Shown: one piece after another, positions 40,520-51,500 of the stretch
Layout: each line of letters opens with the position of its first letter
Position numbering within the stretch: the stretch's first letter is position 1
The notes under the pieces: generated by a model
Seen by the model: only the letters and a program-made list of their open reading frames with translations
Told to the model about the DNA's origin: nothing
The model's database searches: none
Origin: Zygosaccharomyces rouxii
Taxonomy: Eukaryota > Ascomycota > Saccharomycetes > Saccharomycetales > Saccharomycetaceae
Direction: 5' to 3'
DNA: 64,000 bases
Assembly: GCF_000026365.1 (NCBI RefSeq)
Contig: NC_012993.1
Span: 1 to 64,000, forward strand
Program-made: the position numbers and the translations under genes

Positions 40520-41464
40520 TTAAATCTTATCTTTGATGGCGGTTTCCACATGACCATAGACTGCGTCTACAGGTTCATCACAGCGAACTCTGACCACTTT
40601 AGATTGCTTTGCAAAATGTTCCACAACGGGCATACTGGTGTCTATAAATGTCTTGAATCTTTTCTTGATAGACTCAATGTTATCGTCATCTCTACCACTG
40701 GTCTTACCACGCTCTAACAATCTTTGTAACATCACTTGTTCTGGACATTCAAAGAAGAGTGTAAACTTACTGGGGGCAACCACTTTTTCAAAAGTGATGG
40801 CTTGATCCATCTTTCTGGGGAAACCATCAACCAAAAATCTTGTCTTACCTTCCTTGTACTTAGATTCAATTGCTTGCTTTAGCAGTTGAACTGTAATTTC
40901 TTGTGGAACAATTAGACCCTCAGTAATATATTTTTTGATTAAGGCACCATATTGAGAACCTTCTCTTGCCTGTTCAGCTCTCAATAAATCACCTGCAGAC
41001 AAGTGAACGAATTGATGATTCTGCACCAATTTAGCACATTGGGTTCCTTTACCACTACCGGGACCACCAAGAACAAAGATGACAGAAATCTGATCATCAG
41101 AAAATAGTGGTTGTTCTTCAGGGGCTTGAAATGACTTTTCCTCTAAAAATTCAGCTGGATCATTCTTTTGGTAATTGATAGAAGCAATAGTAGAACCAAT
41201 TGCTAAAAGACCCAGGACAACCAATAGCCTACCTTTACCGGAGTTGGATGGTTGTGGTGGTGGGGAAGAAGATGACTGGTTCTTTGCAGAGTCACCCTTA
41301 GCTCCAGATTGCTCAGAGTAACAACGAGTATTGATCAATGATCTTGCATTACCAAAAACTGCTGTTCTTCGAGCTGACATGCTCGAAAGAGAAGCAGCTC
41401 TTGAGAAGGTAACGCTGGTAGCATGTGGAGCCTTCAAAAATCTGCAACTAATGTTTCTCAACAT
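40520..41464 (-). CDS. URA6: UMP/CMP kinase with mitochondrial-type extension
   Basis: 314 aa from ATG. Residues 125-314 are a complete nucleoside-monophosphate kinase: P-loop GGPGSGKGT (133-141), HLSAGDLLRAEQ, DGFPRKMDQA, the lid ERGKTSGRDDDNIESIKKR, and a normal C-terminus. It phosphorylates UMP (and dUMP/CMP/AMP to differing degrees) for pyrimidine nucleotide supply. S. cerevisiae Ura6 is 204 aa and begins almost at the kinase domain. Here about 110 residues precede it: a basic, Ser/Ala/Arg-rich, acid-free N-terminus like a mitochondrial presequence, a Ser/Pro linker, and a hydrophobic segment at 79-97. The only other Met before the kinase is Met29, so a short cytosolic form would need a different start or processing. 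Orthology is supported by SKA1 next door. Confidence 0.93.
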   Translation of the reverse strand: MLRNISCRFLKAPHATSVTFSRAASLSSMSARRTAVFGNARSLINTRCYSEQSGAKGDSAKNQSSSSPPPQPSNSGKGRLLVVLGLLAIGSTIASINYQKNDPAEFLEEKSFQAPEEQPLFSDDQISVIFVLGGPGSGKGTQCAKLVQNHQFVHLSAGDLLRAEQAREGSQYGALIKKYITEGLIVPQEITVQLLKQAIESKYKEGKTRFLVDGFPRKMDQAITFEKVVAPSKFTLFFECPEQVMLQRLLERGKTSGRDDDNIESIKKRFKTFIDTSMPVVEHFAKQSKVVRVRCDEPVDAVYGHVETAIKDKI

Positions 41465-41645
41465 CGTTTCAACTTATTTTATGATTATTTTTTGAAACTT
41501 TCTGGTGTACCTCGAAGGTTCAACATCGTGTTTAATTCATCATTTCGCCTTATAATACAATGACGTGCGTGTACGATAGATGTTTTGAAGCTAAAAGTCC
41601 GATCAACTAGAAAGAAATCCTTTGACTATTGCCAATTTTTAGGCT

Positions 41646-42449
41646 ATGGATGATTCAGCCATCGTGGCATTCCTTTTGAGTGATGATGAAGAAGAAGATT
41701 TTGAAGATGTAATATGTGATTTAAGAGAAGGTCTTCAAATTAACGATGTTGAAGCTTCAAAAAAATCGAAGAGATCCAAGAAGAAGAAGAAGCCGTTTGA
41801 TTACTCTTCTGTGGGTGGTGGCTTTCAAGAATCATCTCGTCGTGGAAAAAAGTTTAAGAAAGGTCCTAAATCGAGTGAACTGGAGATTACAATTGAAGAA
41901 GAAAAGCTTGAAATTATTATATGTGAAGAAGAACTATTTGGTAGTACTAATAGTGGTAATAACAGGAAAAGAAGTAATAATAAGAGGAATGGTAGAAAGA
42001 ATAAGAAAATTCCAGAAGAAAATAGTCCAATTTTGGAAGAACCGCTGAAGTCTGAAAAGAAACCGAAAAATAGACGTAATCGTCATAAAACTGAAGAGAA
42101 AAATGACGAAGAATTTAGAATTGATGATGCTAAACCTCTCGAAGAATTCAGTATCAATCAAGATAAAAATGCTATTAAAAAGTCAAAATTAAGACGTGAT
42201 GTTTTTAAACCTGAACAAGAGCCTGACAAAAAGCCAAAATCCAAGAAACTTGACGCACCCAAGTCTCAGCAAAAACAAAATTCCAAGCCCAAGAAATCTG
42301 ATCCAGTTCCAAATTCAAATTCAAAACCAAGATCGAACTCGAAGCCAAAATCGAAGCCAGAATCAAACCCAAAACCAAACCGAAAATCAGACCCAAATCA
42401 CAAGCTTAAGGACGATAAGAAGAAGAAAAAGAAGAACGAAAAAGACTAA
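41646..42449 (+). CDS. SKA1: SKI-complex-associated protein (YKL023W homologue)
   Basis: 267 aa from ATG. An acidic N-terminus (MDDSAIVAFLLSDDEEED) precedes a very basic remainder with lysine runs, a short conserved-looking island at about 55-75 (DYSSVGGGFQESSRRGKKFKKG), a second acidic patch (about 80-97), and a C-terminal low-complexity tail of KPKS/NPKP-type repeats. There is no folded-domain signature. The identification rests on position between URA6 and CDC16, matching size (about 277 aa in S. cerevisiae), orientation and the acidic start. S. cerevisiae Ska1 associates with the cytoplasmic SKI complex in 3'-5' mRNA decay, acting on RNA without bound ribosomes. Confidence 0.7.
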   Translation: MDDSAIVAFLLSDDEEEDFEDVICDLREGLQINDVEASKKSKRSKKKKKPFDYSSVGGGFQESSRRGKKFKKGPKSSELEITIEEEKLEIIICEEELFGSTNSGNNRKRSNNKRNGRKNKKIPEENSPILEEPLKSEKKPKNRRNRHKTEEKNDEEFRIDDAKPLEEFSINQDKNAIKKSKLRRDVFKPEQEPDKKPKSKKLDAPKSQQKQNSKPKKSDPVPNSNSKPRSNSKPKSKPESNPKPNRKSDPNHKLKDDKKKKKKNEKD

Positions 42450-42510
42450 ATAATAACAACGATAACAAAAAGGAAAAACAAAAAAAAAGTGTATTATCGA
42501 GAAAGTTATA

Positions 42511-44817
42511 TCATTCCAAATCCATGGCATCATCGTCATTGGCCATTTGCAAAGGACCATGGGTTTTGCGCATTCTCTTGGCATACCCAACACTGTCTAA
42601 AGTCCTTGGAGCACGTTTTCTTGATGAAATGAATTGATCAAAATTTGATTCGTACAACTGAGAATTAACAATTAACGGATGATCAGCATCTAAATTCATC
42701 GAAACGTTTAATTCTAATGCATGAAGTAATAATTCCTGTGCCGCTAAGTTTGAAGGTTTTAATGATAACGCTGTATGCAGATGGTCAATGGCTCTTTGTA
42801 ATTCTTTGGTCTTTAGATATAAAAACCCTAAGGAACAGTAAGTATCTGAATCTTTACTAGAGACTTCCAATACGGTTTTGAAACATTTGATGGCTCTTTC
42901 ATTTTCACCTAATCTTCTGTATGCATGAGCCAAATTCATTTGAATTGAAACGGAGGTTCTAGATGTGGGATTCAGTTCCTTAACTGCTTCTAATGCTCTC
43001 TTTAAATACCTTTTAGCCTTGTGCAAATCGTTTCTTTTAAAATACATTACCCCCATTTCATTGAGAAGTAGTGGATCTTGGGGGCAAGTATCATAAGCCA
43101 GTGTAAAGTATTCTTCTGCCAATGAGAAAGTGTTTAATGCCATGTATTGCATTCCCAAAAACAAATTCGGTAGATGGATCCCTGGGAAAAACCTTGCGGC
43201 CGTAGAATAGGCAGATATTGCCTGATCTTGTTCACCTTCAATAGCATAAGTATGCGCAAATCCTAACCATGCAGGCGCAAAATTAGGATCCAGAATTGAT
43301 GATTTGGAAAAGTATTTACGTGCCTCTTCAATTTTTTCCACCACCATATAATAAGTAGCTACACTAAACCAAGTGATAGAATTTTTTGCAAAATTTTCTG
43401 CCAACTTGTGTGATAGCAGGAAAAGCTTGTTTTTAGCGCCCAATTCGTAAAGGCACGAGATGTATAACGGTAACACCTCGCCATTAAATTCATCTCTTTC
43501 TAAGATAATCTCACAAATTTCCAAACATTGTGTAAATTTACATTGAGTACAATAAATTTCTGCCTGTGATCTTAGAATATCGACATTACTCTCCAAATTA
43601 TGCTCCTCAATCAATTGTCTACGTGCATCTAAAGTTTTATCCTCATTCAAATATTTGGAAAGTCTAATTGTATAAAGACATTTAACCATTTCTTGATTAT
43701 CATCTAATAGTGAAAACTCCGATTCTAGGGCTTCTAATAGATCCCATTCTTCCTTCGGAGTCAAAAGATTTTTAGCTATCAGTTCCTCAAATGCCTCATA
43801 ATTTTTAACATCAACTAAAACAGCTTCCTTGTAAGATTCTTTGGATTTGTTAAAATTGTTTTGCGCTGCGTAGATTTTTCCTCTCAGATAACAAAGCGAT
43901 GACTCTAATTTTATACCACCATCGTTTTGCTTTTTAGCATCTTGGTCAGCAGCTTCGTAAAATGGATTACTTTCACCAACAACGTCTAAGGCCTCTTCAT
44001 ACCTTTGTAAATCTACGAGGCAAAGTGCCAATAGATATCGACACATAATACTAACGGAATCTAGCATATCCTTTGTGAGTAATTCCACTGCACGGATACA
44101 AGCACCACTACTGTAAAAAACTTGGGCCAGCCAAAACGCATCATTAGGATCACCTGTCATAGTGTAGATTTTGTTACCAATGAATTCAGCAGTTTTATAA
44201 AGGTGTTGCATTAGAGCATCATGTCTCCACAATCGCAGTTTTTCAATTGATGACAATTCAGAAATGTCAAATTCTGCTACCGTAGTAGCAGTTGTAGTCG
44301 TTGTCGTTGTCAGAGTGGTTGTAGCCATACCATCTTGATTATTACCAGATTCACCTGCAGCACTACCACCATCGGCGGGTGCATCATTATTCGCATCTCC
44401 ACCAGTTGGATCCTTATATTCTCTTTGTAAACTCACTTTACGTAAAGTGGACGGTATCGTAGATCCAAATAAACTGTTTTTAGATATAGATGTTAAAATC
44501 CCATTACCGCCATTACCTGTGTCATTTTGCGCTGCGTTATGGTAAGGTGTAGCCAATGAAGCTGCCGTAACACTTGGATTTGTCTTTTGCACGAGGGGAC
44601 TATTTGCTATTGATTGATAGGGACTATGTGAGATGGATTCTCTCCAATTATTACCTGCTTCTTCAGTTCTTGGATCAGGGCCCGTTGTAGTTTGTCCATC
44701 TGTTACTTGGTTAGCCTGTGAGGAATTCGCATTCGATTTAGATCCAGCATTACCAGTTATAAATGGTGAAATTACCAAAGTAGAATTATGTTGCGTAGGT
44801 GTACCATGTGTTGACAT
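42511..44817 (-). CDS. CDC16: Anaphase-promoting complex TPR subunit
   Basis: 768 aa from ATG (S. cerevisiae 840). It is a structural TPR subunit of the APC/C ubiquitin ligase that triggers anaphase and mitotic exit. The first 190 residues are low-complexity (Asn, Ser, Thr, Gly; a run of Thr near 165-178), probably the regulated phosphorylated region. From about 190 the protein is a solenoid of TPR helices; clear repeats include PAWLGFAHTYAIEGEQDQAISAYSTA in two parts, DPLLLNEMGVMYFKRNDLHKAKRYL and DTYCSLGFLYLKTKELQRAIDHL. The C-terminus ends in an acidic patch (DDDAMDLE). MND2, another APC/C subunit, is in the same window at 54486. Confidence 0.95.
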   Translation of the reverse strand: MSTHGTPTQHNSTLVISPFITGNAGSKSNANSSQANQVTDGQTTTGPDPRTEEAGNNWRESISHSPYQSIANSPLVQKTNPSVTAASLATPYHNAAQNDTGNGGNGILTSISKNSLFGSTIPSTLRKVSLQREYKDPTGGDANNDAPADGGSAAGESGNNQDGMATTTLTTTTTTTATTVAEFDISELSSIEKLRLWRHDALMQHLYKTAEFIGNKIYTMTGDPNDAFWLAQVFYSSGACIRAVELLTKDMLDSVSIMCRYLLALCLVDLQRYEEALDVVGESNPFYEAADQDAKKQNDGGIKLESSLCYLRGKIYAAQNNFNKSKESYKEAVLVDVKNYEAFEELIAKNLLTPKEEWDLLEALESEFSLLDDNQEMVKCLYTIRLSKYLNEDKTLDARRQLIEEHNLESNVDILRSQAEIYCTQCKFTQCLEICEIILERDEFNGEVLPLYISCLYELGAKNKLFLLSHKLAENFAKNSITWFSVATYYMVVEKIEEARKYFSKSSILDPNFAPAWLGFAHTYAIEGEQDQAISAYSTAARFFPGIHLPNLFLGMQYMALNTFSLAEEYFTLAYDTCPQDPLLLNEMGVMYFKRNDLHKAKRYLKRALEAVKELNPTSRTSVSIQMNLAHAYRRLGENERAIKCFKTVLEVSSKDSDTYCSLGFLYLKTKELQRAIDHLHTALSLKPSNLAAQELLLHALELNVSMNLDADHPLIVNSQLYESNFDQFISSRKRAPRTLDSVGYAKRMRKTHGPLQMANDDDAMDLE

Positions 44818-45761
44818 TGGTTGATTTGATCTATCAATTCAGTACTAATGGATCTTAATAGTCACAAACTGTTAGAAGTAGTAATAAAACAGACAGAAAC
44901 AGAAACAGACTGTAACAGTCAAGGAGAAGGAAAAGTAGAAGGGAGAAAGAGGAAGGAAATAAATACCAGCAACACTAATTAGCACACAGATCTGATAGGA
45001 TCCAGCTAGATCTGCCAGTTGATCTCAAGATGTGGTGGATGTTCACTGTTGTTTTCTCTGAGATGCCGCTATAATACACAAAATACCAATCGTTAGTGCA
45101 ATATATCACTATGAACGTAGCATATAACAGTAATACGAAGGAATAACCGCCAAGAGTGCATTTATACTAAGCCCTATGGTATTTTAAATAACTTTAATGA
45201 ACTCTACTGGTCAACTTTATAGTTAGTACGATGATTGCGAAGACTATTGACATTCTGTAGCATCTCTAGTCCGTGGTTGAAAGTATTGTATAAATCAACT
45301 GCATAAATGGTGAATAATGCTGGTCCTATGCTGTCAATTGTATGAATATAAGAGCCAACCCAGGAACACCAATTAATGCTATCCAAAGGCTTTCAGCTGT
45401 ATCGCTAAAAAAATTTGGCCTGTTCTAAACACAAGATATACAAGCATTTGCTTCTGACCTCATTACATATATAACCCTATTATTACCAGATCGATTCAAA
45501 TTTACTTACAAAACCCAAACTATTCTTGACAAGTTCAATTGACACATTCAGTAGCAAAGAAGATTTTCAAGGTTATATCATGTATTAGTGTCATTCGCAT
45601 CAACATTTTAACTCACTATACAGCGACACTAAACACTGTATAAGAAGTCATGAGCTGATAACACACAGTTAGACTAATTAGTCATAAGGCATTATGATAG
45701 CCAAAATTCCTAGCCGCCAACACTGAAATTCCTGAACAACAGGTATTATTCCATCTTTTTT

Positions 45762-45770
45762 TCCAGCGGA
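45762..45770 (+). promoter_or_regulatory. Lys14-type activation site
   Basis: TCCAGCGGA matches the Lys14 consensus TCCRNYGGA exactly, about 175 nt upstream of the LYS1 ATG. A second copy with one mismatch, TCCACCGCA, is at 45795-45803. Lys14 activates lysine genes in response to the pathway intermediate alpha-aminoadipate semialdehyde. Confidence 0.65.
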
Positions 45771-45821
45771 ATTTCTACTATGCCCAGTTCTAATTCCACC
45801 GCAATTTCGCAGCACGACATT

Positions 45822-45828
45822 TGAGTCA
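45822..45828. promoter_or_regulatory. Gcn4 site upstream of LYS1
   Basis: TGAGTCA, a perfect TGASTCA site, about 115 nt upstream of the LYS1 ATG and just 3' of the Lys14-type sites; a TATATATAAG box follows at 45849-45858. This is the expected arrangement for general amino-acid control. Confidence 0.65.
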
Positions 45829-45925
45829 CTATGGATAGCTCATCGCTTTATATATAAGAGTAGTAATGGCTGATATTCAAGGATTGTCCATCGTCAGGAT
45901 ATCAATCACATATCAACCACCCTAA

Positions 45926-47059
<1,134 letters not shown>

Positions 47060-47162
47060 GATAGCTTACGGATTTTTATTTTTTTCTCTTTTTTCTCTTT
47101 ATTAGGATGTAGATGTAAATTACACGATTATATAGCCTCAATGCTACTATTCAAGCTTTAAC

Positions 47163-48347
47163 CTATTCAAGGTGTACTGAAACCTTCTTTTTTCCGTGTT
47201 TCTTGGCTTTCTTGCTCTTCTTCTTACCTTTCTTTTCACCAAATAGTACTTTTTTCAGTTCTTCTTCATCTCCCTCAGCTTCACTCTGTTCATCGATTTC
47301 AGCAGTAGTAGCATCACGTTTCTTCATGGTGCTTTCCTTTTCCACAGATTCATTACATACAGCAAGACAGTTCAACCTTTCACCAGAATCAAAAATTGCT
47401 AACTGTTCTTTGCTCTTGAGATCCCACACAACGATTTTACCGTCAGATCCAATGGCAATGAAGTAAGTACCAAACTCATTGGTAAATGGCTTGAAATCTT
47501 TGACACGATTTGCATGTCCCTGTAATGAAAATTCAGGCTCTTTTTCCTCGGAATTTAATACTGAATCCAATGTGTAAAATGCAACAGCTCCATTACTCAA
47601 TCCAACAACAATGTAATCTTGACCTTCCCATCTCATCGTTTCTAAATGCATAATTGTTCTTTTGCCTACGTCAATCTCTTGAGAAACTTTAGCAGTAGAA
47701 GAGTCGTAGAGTAATACCTTGTTCAATAACGCTACTGCAAAATATTTGCCTTCAGAACCAACCCATCTAACAAATTGACCATTCTGAGGATAACCTCTTA
47801 ATTTCAAAACTGCAGCCTTCTTTATGGTCATTAAATTCCAAAGACGAACAGTATGGTCCTCACTTACACTAACAGCAATTCTATTAGATGGATGAATGTC
47901 TATATCGTTTACTCTGGCAGTATGACCACGAAGAACACCGAAGTCTTCCCAATCTTTAACTCTCCATATGAGGATTTTATGATCTTCAGCAGTGGAGAAC
48001 AACCATTTGCTCTTACCTTCAGCACCAGGTTTTGCTAGCTGAGTCTCATCTTCATTATTACTATTGATAACTTTTCTTGAGAATTTCAAACTGGTAATGG
48101 AACCCTGATGTGAGAGCAATGTCCCCAATTCTTTTCTCTTTTGTAAATCGTAGATTCTAATATGCTCATCGTGAGACCCTGATATTAAGTATCTATTACT
48201 AACGTCCATACATTTAACACTTAGCGTATGTGCTTGGAAATGGAAGATTGGCGTAAAGATTGGTGTCGATAACGATAGATCTAATGAAAGACATAAAATG
48301 TTGTGCTCATAGGAGCCCACAATGATTCTAATTTGATTTCTAGCCAT
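47163..48347 (-). CDS. MAK11: WD40 ribosome-biogenesis protein
   Basis: 394 aa from ATG (S. cerevisiae 468). It acts in nuclear 60S subunit maturation and is related to mammalian PAK1-interacting protein. WD40 blades are visible, including SVKCMDVSNRYLISGSHDEHIRIYDL, STAEDHKILIWRV, ARVNDIDIHPSNRIAVSVSEDHTVRLWNL and IAIGSDGKIVVWDL. After the propeller come an acidic stretch (EQSEAEGDEEEL) and a lysine-rich tail (about 374-394) typical of a nucleolar protein. The promoter carries a PAC-type palindrome and an RRPE-like box. In S. cerevisiae it is YKL021C, between CDC16 and SPT23; here LYS1 is inserted between CDC16 and MAK11, as expected of the pre-duplication order. Confidence 0.93.
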   Translation of the reverse strand: MARNQIRIIVGSYEHNILCLSLDLSLSTPIFTPIFHFQAHTLSVKCMDVSNRYLISGSHDEHIRIYDLQKRKELGTLLSHQGSITSLKFSRKVINSNNEDETQLAKPGAEGKSKWLFSTAEDHKILIWRVKDWEDFGVLRGHTARVNDIDIHPSNRIAVSVSEDHTVRLWNLMTIKKAAVLKLRGYPQNGQFVRWVGSEGKYFAVALLNKVLLYDSSTAKVSQEIDVGKRTIMHLETMRWEGQDYIVVGLSNGAVAFYTLDSVLNSEEKEPEFSLQGHANRVKDFKPFTNEFGTYFIAIGSDGKIVVWDLKSKEQLAIFDSGERLNCLAVCNESVEKESTMKKRDATTAEIDEQSEAEGDEEELKKVLFGEKKGKKKSKKAKKHGKKKVSVHLE

Positions 48348-48392
48348 CGTATTGCTCGTTTTTAACCGGTTTCTTTGCGACTTACAGTGTAT

Positions 48393-48421
48393 AAAATTTT
48401 CTTAGCTCATCTCGATGAGCT
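48393..48421. promoter_or_regulatory. RRPE-like box and PAC palindrome, MAK11 promoter
   Basis: AAAATTTTC at 48393-48401 is followed by AGCTCATCTCGATGAGCT at 48404-48421. The latter has perfect 8-bp arms around TC, each with the PAC core GATGAG. It lies 46-74 nt upstream of the ATG. RRPE plus PAC is the standard pairing in yeast ribosome-biogenesis promoters. Confidence 0.65.
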
Positions 48422-48582
48422 CTTGTACTGTCTATCGACACATATATATATATACAACGTTAAAACCTATAATTTAAACACAGAACCAATTAAAGAAGAA
48501 AATGTATTAATCTAAGATATGAAGATGTATAAATTTGTAGCATATCACAGATTGTTCATTCGTTGGATCATCCGTTCGTATC

Positions 48583-51500
48583 TCATTCTGCATTGACGCT
48601 TAAGATGTTTGTATTCTGAAACATCGTTAGCTGTTCTTTAAATGCAGTCTTCATTCTTTCGTTACCCAATATTATTTTTGCCAACAGAACTCTTAATTGT
48701 TCAGCCACCATATTGCTGAAGTAGTGTACATAATCACCGTCTTGACCGAACTTGAACAAAGCATACCATGACAATAAGACGACCGTCAACGGTAGCCAGA
48801 AAAATAAAAGCATTTTGTCATTTTGGAAATTCTGTCTCTGTTGGAAAAATCTGTTTAACCTCAGTTGCAGTGCATCTTCTTCATCTTCTGATGAATTTTG
48901 CGATTCCTCTGCTGTAGAACCAGGCCTATCGTTGTTGTCACGGCTCACTTCTCTCAACTTATTAGCATCATCCTGTGGTGAATTGGGATATAGATCTTCA
49001 TATTTTGGAAGACCTTCATTCAAATAGCTTAACATTTTATTGAGTAACTTGCCATCCATTGCCTGAGTATTTGAATGATCTATAGCGTTATCATCACTCG
49101 TTCCTACTGGTTGTGCACTCGTCACTGGAATTGGAGAATCATCTTCCGCTAGCAAATCTTCATCGCCATCTTCTTCCAATTCACTCTCTTCATGATCAGA
49201 TGCGCTGTACTCGCCAACAGCACCAGAAGCTTGTACGGGTCCATTTCCGGCATCCAAAGAATCCAACGATTCTGTATCGTATAGGCTTGAGTTGAAACTG
49301 GCGTCTGATAATTTCCTCATGGGCTTGCTAAAGGAATTCGACTGGTTAAATTCATCAAAAATTCGCAAAACGTCTTCCACATATTGATAATTATCTTTCT
49401 TGGTACCATGGTTGACCACGAATAGTTGTTTACAAGAGACACCATTATGGGCCTTAACCGTGGGATCTGCTTTACACTGCAGTAGCAATCGTATTACTTT
49501 GGTATCACCTCCAACACATGCAAAGTGTAATGGAGAAAATCCAAATGAATCTCTATCGTTGACACGAGCACCTTTTTTGATGAGTACTGAGCAAAGTGTG
49601 TGATATCCCTTCAATGATGCTAGCTGCAACAAAGTACGTCCCAAACTATCACACATCGATAGATTTGAGTTAACGTGCAAAGATCTAATTACTTTGACTA
49701 ATAAGTTTTCGTCAGAGTACATTAGTTTGTTATCAAAGGCATCCTGAATCGAACCACCAGCATTATTATCATTACCTGTAGACAGTGATGGTGAGTTCCC
49801 CTTTGGTGAATCATCATTACCAACAATCCTCTTGGCGATGTTACGCGCATCTTCCAATTTACCATTCATCTTAAGCCCAACAATTTGTAATGCTAATTCG
49901 ATCAGCTGTCTATCCGTATCATCCATATAGGTAAAAGTCGCTTGATTGCTTATCTGTACTTCTGAAGCAGCGTTGTTACTCGAACCCGCAGGATTTATCA
50001 CAGTAACGAAAACTTGCCCAGCACAGGAAGCTGGAGGTAAACAAGTGACCATTGTAGTTTCACTCCAACATTGTGTGGATAATGCAACATTTTCCCCAAA
50101 TTTCACAACTAACCCATCTTTGAATTTTGATCCCAATAAAGTGATTTCTATACCACCATTTATGGGGCCCTGTGAAGGTATGACACGTTGTATCGAGGGA
50201 CAATCTTCTTGTGTGGTTTGAGTTGGTCCACTGGTTGAAGGCCTTTGAGTTACCACCGGTTTACCCGAAATTATGCCAACAGAAGAACTTGACCAAGACC
50301 CACCATCTTCGCCGTCATCCATAGCGGTATCATGACGGGGTCTCTTTCTTTGATAATTCTTGGTACGGGCATATGCAGCTGATCCAGAACCAAGAGGACC
50401 AGAGGTTCGCCTACGATCCATTGCCGATAGATATGATTCTGAGCCATCTTCGCTCATTGATGTAGGTGACGGCATTACACCCCTTGCTACCAAATGATCG
50501 CTAATGTTACCGCCATTGAAGCCGTCAGGAGGATTGTCATTGCCATCAGGCATCTCAAGACCACCAGGAGGTGGAGAAAGTTCACCCATGGAGAAGTATT
50601 TACCCGGTGTGGATTCCATGTCTACACTTGGAGCGCCGCTGTTTGTAACAACATTGATATTGTTACTGTTATACTCACTTGCTGAGGTAGTTGTTGGAAA
50701 TTCGCCAAAATTTGTGTTGGAAAACAATTCTGTCGCTGTATCTGCACCAGAATCCATGTTATTATTGCTATTAGCATTTGAATGTATGTTACCTACTGAT
50801 TCACTGGAGTTTAGCTGAGGTTTTTTATCCATAATCATGATATTACTACTAACAGTTTTAGCCAACACTTCACCTTTGGAATTCTTCAGCACAAATAGAA
50901 TTTTAAATCCATCCGGTGATTTATGATGTCTACAGTAGCATACAACTCTAGCGGTCAATTCAAACGTTTTATCACCTTGCGTAGAATCACCATCTGAACC
51001 CTTGGCCACGAATACCTGTTTATTATTGAAAATAATCGCTCTCCTATTCTCATTATTACACCATAGCATATTGTCACTCAAACCCGATTTCCTTCTAGAA
51101 GCTCTCCTATGTTCTCTTTTCACACACCTTGTACAAACATAAGTATTTTTATCGTTTGAAGAGCACAGTAAAAAAGCTTCTGCAAAGAGTAATTGATCTT
51201 GAAACTCTTGTGGGTATGCGGAAACGTCCTTCTCCAGATAAAACTTATGTCTTGCGATACAATCTGTTGGTAAATGAATCATGCACTGCTTCACTGGAGG
51301 CGATACTCTAAATTCTAATTTAATTTGGTTCTCCACTCTGGAGACATCAGGTAATCCGGAAATCTGCAACTGGTATGGCAACGAATTACCGTCAATGTGT
51401 AAATAATCTAATGGGTTCACATAGGCAGTATGCAAAGGTTCTGTTCTTCCGAATACCAACGAATGGTCAACAAGTTCTTGACAATGTTTTTCGTAATCCG

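Noticed and set aside
41646..42449. Overlapping lysine/glutamine-rich frames within SKA1
   Set aside because: All frames stay open because of the A-rich repeat composition; only the frame with the acidic MDDSAIV start fits the orthologue.
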